Below are positions 1 to 9,800 of a DNA stretch of 64,000 nucleotides, in pieces (within the stretch, counting starts at the first letter, position 1; every line of letters begins with the position of its first letter). Position numbers and translations under genes: made by a program. The DNA is taken from the NCBI RefSeq assembly GCF_042788235.1, contig NZ_JBHZOL010000085.1:1-64000 (forward strand), given 5' to 3'. The notes under the pieces were generated by a model that had not been told where the DNA came from, ran no database searches, and saw only the letters and a program-made list of their open reading frames with translations. The stretch is from Sphaerothrix epifaneia. GTDB lineage: Bacteria > Cyanobacteriota > Cyanobacteriia > Phormidesmidales > Phormidesmidaceae.

Positions 1-140
1 GCTGGAATCGGCTGTTTAATCGCGATCGCCTCGACAACGGGGGTTTGGCGAATATAAGGAGCAATTCGCGATCGGGCCGCTTTGATGGCCTCTAAAGTCA
101 CTAACTGACTGGTTAGGGGAGGGCTGACAGTATGGAGCAC
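1..140 (-). CDS. PLP-dependent threonine/serine dehydratase family, N-terminal fragment
   Basis: This is the first 46 codons of a leftward gene that runs off the left edge. The reading starts at a GTG (140-138). After about a dozen residues it reads VTLEAIKAARSRIAPYIRQT, which matches the N-terminal helix of threonine dehydratase, serine racemase and threo-3-hydroxyaspartate ammonia-lyase (fold type II PLP enzymes). The PLP lysine and the rest of the catalytic domain lie outside the window, so the substrate cannot be told. No ATG lies in frame before the upstream stop near 219-221, so the GTG is the likely start. A longer reading in another frame (16-297) is low-complexity and has no family resemblance. 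The identification rests on a short stretch only. Confidence 0.6.
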   Translation of the reverse strand, partial: MLHTVSPPLTSQLVTLEAIKAARSRIAPYIRQTPVVEAIAIKQPIP

Positions 141-359
141 AGTAATTTGAGTGGCGAGTTGGGTGAGTTGAGAGAAGGGGGATGGAAGGGTGAGAAAGGG
201 AGAAAGGGGAAAAAAGCCCTAAAGCTAGCGGGTTGACAGAATAGGATCCTACAAGAATACACACGTTATTGACAAAGCTGCCCTGCCCTGTCATCACTCC
301 GTTACCTTTCTGCTCTCTCCTATCTTCCCATTCCCCTGATCACTTTCCCTAACCCTCTC

Positions 360-2000
360 TTAGCCCTCCACCGACAGCGAAGGTTCGCGGTGCATCATAG
401 CCGATCGCAGTGCCAAAATTGACTTAACAAAGCCGACAAAAAGCGGATGCGGCGAACTGGGTCGAGACTGAAATTCTGGGTGGAACTGGCTGGCGACAAA
501 AAAGGGATGATCCCGTAGCTCAATGATTTCGACCAAGCGGCCATCGGGGGACGAACCGCTGACAACATAGCCCGTTTCTAAAAACAGATTGCGGTAGGCA
601 TTGTTGAATTCATAGCGGTGCCGATGCCGCTCATAAACCACTTCTTCCTGATAAAGGCGGCTGGCGATCGTCTCAGGCTGCAACCGACAGGGATATAAAC
701 CCAATCGCATGGTACCGCCCAAATCCACCACATCTTGCTGTTCGGGGAGTAGGCTAATCACGGGGTTGGGGGTGTTGGGATTAATTTCTGAGCTACTGGC
801 CTGCTCTAAATGCGCCACATTGCGCGCCCATTCTACTACCGCACACTGCATCCCCAAACATAGTCCCAAAAAAGGAATCTGACGCTCTCGTACATAGCGA
901 ATCGTTTGCACTTTGCCATCGACGCCACGGGTTCCAAACCCCCCCGGCACGACTACGCCGTCTATGCCTTTGAGATAAGCTTCGGGGCCATTGATTTCAA
1001 TATCTTCTGAGCTAATCCAGCGCACATTTAGGTCAGCATCAGCCGCGATCGCCGCGTGACGCAGCGCTTCAATCACCGATAGATAAGCATCATTAAGGCT
1101 GACATACTTACCGACGATGGCAACTTCAATCTTCTGGCTAGAGCGATACAAGCCATCAACTAAAGCTTGCCAGTGAGCCAAATCAGGCTGCCGCTGCTCT
1201 AAATCTAAAATCTCTAGGGCTTGGTGGGCTAGCCCTTCTTTTTCCATAATCAGCGGCACTTCATAGATGCTGTTGGCATCACGAGCCGGAATCACACATT
1301 CAACGGGGACATCACAAAATTCTGAGATCTTCTCTTTAATATGGGCAGCAATTGGCCGCTCACTACGACAAACCAAAATATCTGGCTGAATGCCAATCGA
1401 TCGCAGTTCTTTGACCGAGTGCTGCGTCGGCTTAGTTTTGACTTCGCCAGCCGACGGAATCCAAGGCACCAGCGTAACGTGCATATACAGCACATCGCGA
1501 CGACCCACATCTTTACGAAACTGCCGAATAGCCTCTAAAAAGGGCAGCGATTCAATATCGCCAACAGTACCGCCAATTTCGGTGAGTACGACATCAGGAC
1601 TGGTGTTGCGGGCTACGCGATGAATGCGCTCTTTAATTTCGTTGGTGATGTGGGGAATCACCTGTACCGTTCCCCCTTGATAATCCCCCCGGCGCTCTTT
1701 GTTGATCACAGCCTGATAAATTGATCCGGTTGTGACGCTATTAAGCCGCGACATGGCTGTATCGGTAAACCGCTCGTAGTGGCCCAAATCGAGGTCGGTT
1801 TCAGCTCCATCTTCGGTGACAAAGACTTCTCCATGCTGAAACGGACTCATCGTACCCGGATCCACGTTGATATACGGATCTAGTTTCAAAATTGAGACTG
1901 AATAGTTTCGAGACTTGAGTAAACGACCCAAACTGGCGGCGATAATACCCTTGCCAATACTCGAAACGACTCCACCCGTGACAAACACAAACTTAGTCAT
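360..2000 (-). CDS. pyrG: CTP synthase
   Basis: It makes CTP from UTP, ATP and glutamine, the last step of de novo pyrimidine nucleotide synthesis, in the cytosol. The 546 residues are the normal full length. The N-terminal synthetase domain opens with the P-loop-like VTGGVVSSIGKGI and contains the KLDPYINVDPGTM and EDGAETDLDLGHYERF blocks. The C-terminal class I glutamine amidotransferase domain (from about residue 290) has the nucleophile Cys381 in GLCLGMQ and the His-Glu pair in FHPEF near the end. The start is an ATG with no competing upstream start. It is divergent from the MscS gene; nothing suggests an operon. Confidence 0.97.
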   Translation of the reverse strand: MTKFVFVTGGVVSSIGKGIIAASLGRLLKSRNYSVSILKLDPYINVDPGTMSPFQHGEVFVTEDGAETDLDLGHYERFTDTAMSRLNSVTTGSIYQAVINKERRGDYQGGTVQVIPHITNEIKERIHRVARNTSPDVVLTEIGGTVGDIESLPFLEAIRQFRKDVGRRDVLYMHVTLVPWIPSAGEVKTKPTQHSVKELRSIGIQPDILVCRSERPIAAHIKEKISEFCDVPVECVIPARDANSIYEVPLIMEKEGLAHQALEILDLEQRQPDLAHWQALVDGLYRSSQKIEVAIVGKYVSLNDAYLSVIEALRHAAIAADADLNVRWISSEDIEINGPEAYLKGIDGVVVPGGFGTRGVDGKVQTIRYVRERQIPFLGLCLGMQCAVVEWARNVAHLEQASSSEINPNTPNPVISLLPEQQDVVDLGGTMRLGLYPCRLQPETIASRLYQEEVVYERHRHRYEFNNAYRNLFLETGYVVSGSSPDGRLVEIIELRDHPFFVASQFHPEFQSRPSSPHPLFVGFVKSILALRSAMMHREPSLSVEG

Positions 2001-2234
2001 AAATCGCCCGACTTCACCCAGACCAAAGCAGCATTAACCCGTTAATTGTGCCACAGTCGTTCAGGAGTGTGGATAGATCCCCCCTAGCGCTCTAATCTCT
2101 ATCGATAGCAAGATGGGGTGAGGCTGTAACGGATTGTTAACATTGCCGGGACTTGGTCTGTCTAAAATCTTAACTAAATCCCAGGTCACAATCAGATATG
2201 GCAACTTCGGTTGTTCGCAGTTGAGGAGGTGTTA

Positions 2235-3350
2235 ATGTTGGGTGATTTTCTCCAAACGGAGCTAATCAGTAATCAAGTTTCTGACTATCTATTGGCGATC
2301 GCCATTTTGCTGAGCGGCTTTTTAGCCATCAATTTGGTCAAAGCTCTGCTTCTCAATCGCCTGAAGCGATGGTCTCGCTATACCACCACCGATCTAGACG
2401 ATCGCCTGATTAGTTTGATCGAGCGTCCGGTCATGCGGTTGGGCTATGTGGGGACGTTTTATATCAGCATCCACAATTTGACGTTGCATCCCATTTTGGA
2501 TCAGGCGATTGAAGTGGTCTGTGTGATTGTGGCGACGATACTGGGCATTCAGCTTTTGGGTTCGCTGGTAGAGTATGGGGTTCGGATTTACTGGATTACC
2601 CGAAATCGCGATCAGGCGATAGAGCAAACGCTAAACGCGCTGGTTCCTGCCATTAAAGTTGTTGTTTGGGCGGTGGGACTTGTCTTTTTGCTGGATAATC
2701 TTGGTTTTGATATTTCAGCGGTTGTTGCTGGCTTGGGAATTGGTGGGGTAGCGATCGCCCTGGCTTCTCAAGGGATCTTGCAAGATCTCTTTAGCTATTT
2801 TTCGATTTTGTTTGATCGCCCTTTTGAGCTAGGTGATTTTATTATCGTTGGTGACTTGGTCGGTACCGTTGAGCAAATTGGCATTAAAACAACCCGCCTG
2901 CGGAGCTTAGGGGGAGAGCAGCTCATTATTGCCAATACCGACCTGACCGGGTCACGAATTCAAAACTTTAAGCGCATGGCTCGTCGCCGCCTTGTCTTTA
3001 AATTAGGCGTCACCTACGAAACTGGACTCGATCGCCTCAAAGAAATTCCTAACCTCATTCAAGACATCATTCACCAGACGGTAAACGTCACCTTCGATCG
3101 CGCTCACTTTAGCAATTACGGCGATTTTAGTCTGGACTTTGAAGTGGTGTACTTCGTCGAAAGCAGCGACTACGCCGTATATATGGACGCGCAGCAGCAA
3201 ATTTATCTGGCAATTAAAGCCGCTTTTGCCGAGCGCGGCATTGAGTTTGCTTACCCCACCCAGCTTTTATACTTAAACAATCTCAAATCTGAGGCAGCAG
3301 AGGGTACCTATCAGAATGGTCATGCCCAAGTGCAGGCAGCAGAGTCGTAA
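2235..3350 (+). CDS. Small-conductance mechanosensitive channel (MscS family)
   Basis: An inner-membrane channel that would release solutes when membrane tension rises. The 371 residues begin with about four hydrophobic segments. The pore-lining helix and beta domain follow (around residues 165-260): AVVAGLGIGGVAIALASQG, then LQDLFSYFSILFDRPFELGD, the MscS signature order. The C-terminal third is the mixed alpha/beta vestibule domain. The start is set at the ATG of 2235 because a strong Shine-Dalgarno (GAGGAGGT, 2223-2230) sits 4-5 bases upstream; a TTG at 2211 would put that site inside the coding region. The next gene starts 32 bp downstream on the same strand, so the two may be co-transcribed. 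Confidence 0.9.
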   Translation: MLGDFLQTELISNQVSDYLLAIAILLSGFLAINLVKALLLNRLKRWSRYTTTDLDDRLISLIERPVMRLGYVGTFYISIHNLTLHPILDQAIEVVCVIVATILGIQLLGSLVEYGVRIYWITRNRDQAIEQTLNALVPAIKVVVWAVGLVFLLDNLGFDISAVVAGLGIGGVAIALASQGILQDLFSYFSILFDRPFELGDFIIVGDLVGTVEQIGIKTTRLRSLGGEQLIIANTDLTGSRIQNFKRMARRRLVFKLGVTYETGLDRLKEIPNLIQDIIHQTVNVTFDRAHFSNYGDFSLDFEVVYFVESSDYAVYMDAQQQIYLAIKAAFAERGIEFAYPTQLLYLNNLKSEAAEGTYQNGHAQVQAAES

Positions 3351-3382
3351 ACTCTAGAGAGCGTTATTGTGAGTATCAGCCA

Positions 3383-5233
3383 ATGGGAACTGCTGCGCCA
3401 ATCTGGTGGGGGACGGGACTAGCTGCCACTAGCCTATTGATGATGAATGCCCCTGGTTTCGCTCAGCAGTCGCTCTTTGTTGCGTACCCACCCGCCAACC
3501 ATGAGACGGTGGCCGATCGCATTTTTATCATTGGCACCGCTGATCCTGACGCTGAAGTGCGGATTAATGGTCAGGTGGTTGACAATCGCAGCCCTGCCGG
3601 ACACTTCGCCCCCACTTGGCCGCTAGCGTTAGGAGAAAATACGCTGACGTTAACCCAAGGAGACGAACGCTTAACGCTCAGCATCACCCGTTTGCCCAAT
3701 GCGCCGCAGCCACCGTCAGGGGTAGCCTTTGTACCTGACTCCCTCACCCCGGCTGTTGATATAGCCCGTTTACCCAGCGAACTCATTTGCTTCGGCGCGA
3801 TCGCCCCTGAGAGGGCTGCGGTTTCGGTGGTTCTCGCTGGCCAAACCCTGCCGTTAGAAGCCCAGCCCAGTCTGATAGAACTGCCGCCCAATTCGGCGGT
3901 TCTTACCGATCAAAACAATCCCTATGCCGTCAACAGCGCTGTGCAGTACGAAGGTTGCATCACGGGTGCCGCGATCGCGCCTATGAACGAAACCGCCACC
4001 GAAGGCGAGATAACCGCCACCGCCAGCCCCGCCTTCGGAGCGACTGAGCGCGTTTTAGGCGTACCTGAATTTCAGCTCCAGCTCAACGGCCAGACACTGA
4101 CTCAAATCGGTAGCGGCCAAATCAGCCTGCTACAACCCGGACACTTTCAGGTAGCTACGGTCACGGCTGAGGCTGGCGTAGCCCGGACTGGCCCCAGCAC
4201 TGATTACTCGCGGCTAACGCCGCTACCCCAGGGAACTCGCGCCGCTATCACCGGGCGAGAAGGCGACTGGTTGCGCTTAGACTACGGTGGCTGGATTCGG
4301 GCCAGCGAAACCGAAATTAGAGAAAGTACCTTGCCGCCGCGATCGCTTATTCGTAGCGTGCGATCGCGTTTGGTAGCGGGGGCTACCGAGGTGTTGTTTC
4401 CGTTGCAAGTTCCGGTACCTGTCAGCGTTGAGCAAAGCGCCGATCGCTTAACGCTGACTTTATACAACACCGTACCCCAAACCGACACTATCTTTTTTAA
4501 CGACGACCCGATCGTGGAACGGCTAGACTGGCGACCCGTTTTGCCCGATCAGGTTGAATATAGCTTTCAGTTCAAAACAGACCAGCAGTGGGGCTACAGC
4601 CTGCGCTACGAAGGCACAACGCTGATTTTGTCACTGCGCCATCCACCCACCAGGGCGAATAGCCGTACGCCTCTGCAAGGAGCGACTATTTTGCTCGATC
4701 CGGGACATGGCAGCGCTGAAGACTTGGGCGCTAGAGGGCCAACAGGCTATCCCGAAAAAGATGTGACGCTAACTGTGGCTAAGCTGCTGCGCGATCGCCT
4801 TGAAGCCCAAGGTGCCACGGTGGTGATGACCCGCGAAGGCGATGACGACCTTTATCCCGGCGATCGCGTCGCCATAATTGAACAGATTGTGCCAACGCTA
4901 GCGCTGAGCCTGCATTACAACGCTTTGCCCGACAACGGGGATGCGCTCAACACCGCTGGCATTGGCACCTTTTGGTATCACGCTCAAGCCCACGACCTCG
5001 CTGTCTTTTTGCATAACTACCTTACGACAACGCTCAACCGCCCTTCCTACGGCGTCTTTTGGAACAATCTGGCGCTGACGCGTCCCAGTATTGCACCTTC
5101 CGTCTTGCTAGAGCTTGGTTTTATGATTAATCCGGCTGAGTTTGAGTGGATTACCGATCCAGCCGCTCAGCAGCAACTCGCAGACGCTTTGGCGACAGGA
5201 ATTGAGCAATGGATACAAACCCAGGCACCTTGA
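3383..5233 (+). CDS. Periplasmic N-acetylmuramoyl-L-alanine amidase
   Basis: A zinc amidase that cuts the bond between muramic acid and the stem peptide of peptidoglycan. The 616 residues start with a signal peptide (about 1-27, ending GFAQQ). Long beta-rich regions follow, including an SH3-like segment near residues 270-310 (VARTGPSTDYSRL...EGDWLRLDYGGWI). The C-terminal Amidase_3 domain has zinc ligands His442 (DPGHG), Glu458 (YPEKD) and His511 (LHYNA), and the catalytic Glu577 (LLELGF). All are present, so it should be active. It follows the MscS gene by 32 bp. The ATG start fits the signal peptide, though no clear ribosome site precedes it. Confidence 0.9.
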   Translation: MGTAAPIWWGTGLAATSLLMMNAPGFAQQSLFVAYPPANHETVADRIFIIGTADPDAEVRINGQVVDNRSPAGHFAPTWPLALGENTLTLTQGDERLTLSITRLPNAPQPPSGVAFVPDSLTPAVDIARLPSELICFGAIAPERAAVSVVLAGQTLPLEAQPSLIELPPNSAVLTDQNNPYAVNSAVQYEGCITGAAIAPMNETATEGEITATASPAFGATERVLGVPEFQLQLNGQTLTQIGSGQISLLQPGHFQVATVTAEAGVARTGPSTDYSRLTPLPQGTRAAITGREGDWLRLDYGGWIRASETEIRESTLPPRSLIRSVRSRLVAGATEVLFPLQVPVPVSVEQSADRLTLTLYNTVPQTDTIFFNDDPIVERLDWRPVLPDQVEYSFQFKTDQQWGYSLRYEGTTLILSLRHPPTRANSRTPLQGATILLDPGHGSAEDLGARGPTGYPEKDVTLTVAKLLRDRLEAQGATVVMTREGDDDLYPGDRVAIIEQIVPTLALSLHYNALPDNGDALNTAGIGTFWYHAQAHDLAVFLHNYLTTTLNRPSYGVFWNNLALTRPSIAPSVLLELGFMINPAEFEWITDPAAQQQLADALATGIEQWIQTQAP

Positions 5234-5610
5234 TCAACCCACAGATTGCGCGCCTTTACCCTTCAGCATCGGGATATCTTTTTTGTCGGGTTAGGAAAAA
5301 TCGACAAATTTACGTCGCTTTAGCCGACGAAAATCGAGGGTTGTCCCCAGCTTAATAGAAGAGAAATATAACTGTAGCCACAAGCATTGAGACACTTCAA
5401 TGGCTGAAAGCCACTGACAGCAAAGCTTACCTGCTAGCCGCTGCCCTCAACCTTCTGACTTTAGCTCTGCCTGAAACAGCCGTTTCGAGCCAGGTTTCTT
5501 GCCTGTGGTCTAGAGAAAAGAGGGGGCAAAAGTCATTAACTACACAGATCGACGGCTGCCTGCGGTAAGGTGAGGTTGACCGCTTTGATTTTGCCGCCGC
5601 TTCAACAACG
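5234..5610. other. 377-bp intergenic region
   Basis: The region lies between the amidase and rnc and holds no convincing gene. A short hairpin (CGTCG with CGACG, near 5310-5328) could be a weak terminator for the amidase gene. One copy of the dispersed intergenic repeat lies at about 5380-5470. The last 140 bp should carry the rnc promoter, but no clear -35/-10 pair stands out. Confidence 0.5.
5380..5470 (+). repeat. Dispersed intergenic repeat, copy 1
   Basis: The core TTCAATGGCTGAAAGCCACT (5396-5415, with GA following) is identical to 47291-47310. The palindrome GGCTGAAAGCC is at its heart. A pyrimidine-rich tail resembling CTGCCCTCAACCTTCTGAC follows, as in other copies. Boundaries are approximate. 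Confidence 0.6.
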
Positions 5611-6294
5611 ATGACCGGACAACTACCGCGATTTCAATCGCCTGCCCTACTCCAACAAGCCCTGACGCACAAATCCTACAGCAACGAATTTCCAAAATTC
5701 GCCCACAACGAGCGGCTAGAGTTTTTGGGAGACGCTATTTTGACCTTCCTCTGTGGAGACTTTCTCTACAAGCGTTACCCTGCCAAATCAGAAGGAGAAC
5801 TGACGCCGTTGCGAGCAGCCTTGGTCGATGCTAAGCAACTGGCAGAATTTGCGCGATCGCTCAATTTAGGCCCGCAGATTCGCATGAGTCGAGGCGTGGA
5901 AGGCAGCGGTGGCCGGACAAACCTACGCTTGCTTAGCAGCGCCTTTGAAGCGTTGATTGGCGCTTATTTTTTAGACAACGACTCTGATATAGAAGCGGTT
6001 CGAGCCTACATCACGCCTTTATTTGAATCCGTGGTTGAGCAGTTGGCGGCGTCTGCCCACCAAGTCAACTACAAAAGCCGTTTTCAAGAGTGGGCTTTGG
6101 CGAATTTTGGTGAAATCCCTGAGTACACTATCATCGGCCAATCTGGCCCTGACCATGCCCGTCAGTTCACCGCAGCCGTTGCCGTACAAGGCAGAGTTTA
6201 TGGCAAAGGCCAAGGTCGTCGGAAGCAAGATGCTGAAAAAGAAGCGGCCAAAGTAGCGCTGCTGAAAGTCATTTCTAGCCAAAGATCCTATTAG
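5611..6294 (+). CDS. rnc: Ribonuclease III
   Basis: An endonuclease that cuts double-stranded RNA in rRNA processing and mRNA/antisense turnover. The 227 residues have the usual layout. The N-terminal catalytic domain has the signature NERLEFLGDAIL (around residues 33-44) and the second acidic motif AFEALIGAYFLD. The C-terminal double-stranded RNA-binding domain (about 150-222) begins NYKSRFQEWA and ends in the KQDAEKEAAKVAL helix. All catalytic acids are visible. The ATG start lacks a good Shine-Dalgarno. Many cyanobacteria encode more than one RNase III or mini-III; this is the full-length type with a dsRBD. Confidence 0.95.
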   Translation: MTGQLPRFQSPALLQQALTHKSYSNEFPKFAHNERLEFLGDAILTFLCGDFLYKRYPAKSEGELTPLRAALVDAKQLAEFARSLNLGPQIRMSRGVEGSGGRTNLRLLSSAFEALIGAYFLDNDSDIEAVRAYITPLFESVVEQLAASAHQVNYKSRFQEWALANFGEIPEYTIIGQSGPDHARQFTAAVAVQGRVYGKGQGRRKQDAEKEAAKVALLKVISSQRSY

Positions 6295-6803
6295 TGTTGT
6301 CACGAATAGCGATCGCCGCTCATCAGCAAGACTTAATCTACGTCTGAGTTGTTTTTGTACATAGAATTCAACTCAATAAGCCTTCAGTTTTTCAAACATC
6401 TAAGCTTTGTGTCACAAGTTTGCCAAGTCGCTTCTGGCAAAAATCTAAACCTATAATTAAGTAGTAGAAATACTCAGTACTTCTATCAGTCGTCGTTACA
6501 CAGACTGATAAAATTCATCTGAAATTCTCCCTCAGTTCTCCGCAGCCAATCGAATCAGCAATACCGGAGGTTTCAACCATCCGTTTAGAAAGAGCGAGCT
6601 ACTGATCTCAACTTGCTAGATCAGGGCTGCTCAAAGCTTGGCTTTGATTAAATTTAACCTGACACAAAAAGCTAAATTTTCAAGCATATAGCTAAAGGCA
6701 ACAGACAGCATGAAGGGTTTTCTGCCAGCAGCTTTCAGCCGTTTAAATATCTCCGATACTGATAGCTGCAGCTATACAAGCTTGGATAAGCAAGGAGAAA
6801 ACT
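6295..6803. other. 509-bp intergenic region ahead of the P-loop/TPR gene
   Basis: No gene is supported. A perfect TATAAT (6452-6457) could be a -10 element for the downstream gene, which would give a leader of about 340 bases; no well-spaced -35 is visible. A degenerate copy of the dispersed repeat lies near 6688-6745 in reverse orientation. The region is more AT-rich than its surroundings. Confidence 0.45.
6688..6745 (-). repeat. Dispersed intergenic repeat, degenerate copy
   Basis: It contains GCTAAAGGCA at the left and GCAGCTTTCAGCC at the right, the same order as the better reverse-orientation copies at 45004 and 24335. The middle is poorly conserved. Confidence 0.35.
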
Positions 6804-9800
6804 ATGGATAACTCTGTCAATTCCGCTCAAACGCAGCAGCCGGCTCATGACGTTTATATTGAACGAGAGCAAAAAGAAGTTATAGCATTTGTTGAAGCCT
6901 TTAAACTCGCGCTTCAACCCACACCCGATAAAGCTCAAAAATCTCCTTTTATATTTCTACTCCACGGCCTCAGCGGTGTAGGCAAGCACGTTTTCTTGCA
7001 ACACCTACAAAAAAAAGTTGAATCACTTTATCGAATCAGAAAAACGAATAGTCTAGAATCGCCTCTGTTTATCTCATTTTCCTTTGATCAACTCGGAACG
7101 CCACAGTCCCCTTTAGAATTTATGCAGAAAGTGGTCAAACAGTTAGAAGATGCCCATTTAACAGACAGAGATTCTTTTTTGCCGCTCAGACATCGGCGAT
7201 CGCCCAGCCGAACGAATCCTTTTCGAGATAAAACTTTTAAGGAAGTTTACGATCTTTATCAAGAAAAAATATGGACGCTCAAAACCAAAGGGCGCGATGG
7301 CGAGAAAAGCGTTTCCAAAGAGCAAATAGAAAGCGTTGTGCGCTTAACAGAGCTAGGTAGTAAAGCGATCGCGCCGACTATTATTTCCGCCCTCGGTATG
7401 CCAGAGCTAATTCCCGTTGCCTCTAGCATTGCGACTAAGATGGGGCAAACAATGCCTCAAATTGCTAGCGATCTGCTCACGCTCAAAGATGGTCTTTTGA
7501 ACAAGCATGCAGACATTGAAGATGAGAAAACACGTAATCTCTTGTTGATGCCGTTGGTTTACATGACGCCTCTGTTTATCCATTTTCTCATTGTCGCTTC
7601 TAAGCACCGCAACATTGTGCTTGTGCTTAAAAAGTACGAAAAGACCAGTTCTATGGGTGAAACAAGTTCAGCACTAAATGACTGGCTTTGTCAGCACCTA
7701 TTGTCCTCTGATAGTGATCTGCTTAAAAAAGCGCATGGCGTTCGTATTGTTATCTCTAGCCAAAATCAGCTAACTCAGCAAGAATGCTGGGCTAACTTAT
7801 GCCACTATCGAGACGATGCTTTTACTGAGCTACGGCTTGAACCTTTTTCTCCCAAAGAAGCTAGAGAATACTTTGAAGCATACTTTAAAGACAAAAAGCG
7901 AATTAAAGAGCCTCTAACCTCGCTTGAAAGAGAAAAATATTTGGAATCTTCTAAAGGCCATCCTAAATATCTTCAGCTTATTTGCAACCAGCGCAATCAT
8001 TCTTGTGATTTAGACGATTCTGTTATCAGTCAGAAAGTTTCTAACATCTTTTTAGAAGGCTTTTCTGAAAACCAAAAACAGATGATACAAGTTCTTGCTT
8101 GCTGTCGCTGGTTTGATCGCCAACTGATTGAAGGAGCCATTCAAGCGGTTCTCGCCATCTTAGATGCTAAGCTCACTCTCTACCCAGATGAAGACCCCAG
8201 CAACGAACAACACTGTAAGACCTTTGAGTGGCTGATGAAGCAGCATTTTGTCGAGTTTGAGAAAGATCGGTATCATTTGCATAGTTTAGTTAGGCAGGTA
8301 TTGAGAAGACGGCTTTTTCAAGAAAATCGAGAGCTTTTCTACCAGGTACACGACTGCTTAGCAAAATATTTTAAGGAGCGAGCCGATAACTTACAGCGGC
8401 AAAAACCCCAGTTCACTAAATATAGTGACTTAGAATGGTGCGAATATACAGGAGAGTATCTCTACCACGCTTGTTTTTCGCAACAAGAAGATTACCAAAA
8501 AGCTTTTATTTATCACTTATTCGCATCTATTTATTTGCGCCAAGCCGCAGTCATCAATATTGCTTTCAAAGAGATTGAAAATGAGTTCAGCCTCGAAAAC
8601 CATCCGCTTTTACAAAGCCCAACCCGAAATTTCCTTAAAAAGCTTGCTTTTGTGGTCAAGTACAATTGGGTGGCTTTTGAGCTAACGCATGAAACTGATT
8701 TTGGTAAGTATAGCGCCGATATTGAAGATGCTGTTCAATTGATTAAAAATCAAATTCATGACTTACCGGATGGAATTGGTACCGTTGCAGCTTTAGAGTA
8801 TATTGTCAAAAACTTTCCACTCAATGCTAGCAAGGTCGAACGCAGTAAATGGGAAACCCGACTCAGAGAAGCAATTGAGCACACTGCCGATAAGATTGAT
8901 CCCGAATTTAGTAGTCACCTTTTTATGCAAAGCGTTTGCTGGCAAGCAGTTCAAGCTGACGACGCTCTGCGGTGGTGTGAACAAGCGCTTGACTACAAAT
9001 CTGACAACGCCAATGCTTGGTTCAAAAAGGGAAAGATTTTGCAAATTCAAGGTAATGAATATTGCAGTCAGCAAAACAACGAATATCGCAATCAGCAAAG
9101 CAGAGAAAAAGCTCAATCATGCTACGAAGAAGCTTTGAGAAGTTACGAAAAGGCTCTGAAGATTCAATCTTACGACCATCGATACTGGCAATCCAAAGGA
9201 GAAGTTTTAGAATGTCTAGGTGAGTTACTCAAGTCTCAGCTACTCTTTTACGATACCTGTGACATTCATGACGAAAATTGTAAGAAAGCGTCTCATGGCA
9301 TCCAGCTTCAGCAAGCAGCTTACTATCAACTCGCTTTTGACAGTTACGACAAAGCTCGTCAATTTAGACCTAATGATGGCGACTTAAACAAAAAATGTGC
9401 AGATATTAAAAAAGCTCGCGATCAGGCTTTGAAAGACTTTGCTCTGTCTAATCAAGCCAATGATGAAGCTGATAAAATTCAGGCTGCTTCTAATTTTAGC
9501 CACATTGAGCGGTTGAGCTATGGAGAGCTAATTGACAAAGGAGATCATATTCGATGCGAAGAATTATTAGAAGATCGTTCGGTCGAGGAAAATAATCAAA
9601 CGCTACAGTTAGCTTTCGATTGTTATACGTTAGCGATTCGGAAGCAGCCAGAGTATCCTTGGGGCTGGTACAGCCGAGGTTTAGCCTATGCTCAACGGGC
9701 GGAGTATCAACCCGCTTACGAGCAAAAGCGTGATCACTATCGCAAAGCTATTCAAGATTATGATAAAGCTTTGGCTCTAAAGGCGGATTTGACCTGGGCT

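Noticed and set aside
16..297. Leftward open reading of 93 codons
   Set aside because: Low-complexity product; another frame at 1-140 matches the N-terminus of a PLP-dependent dehydratase.
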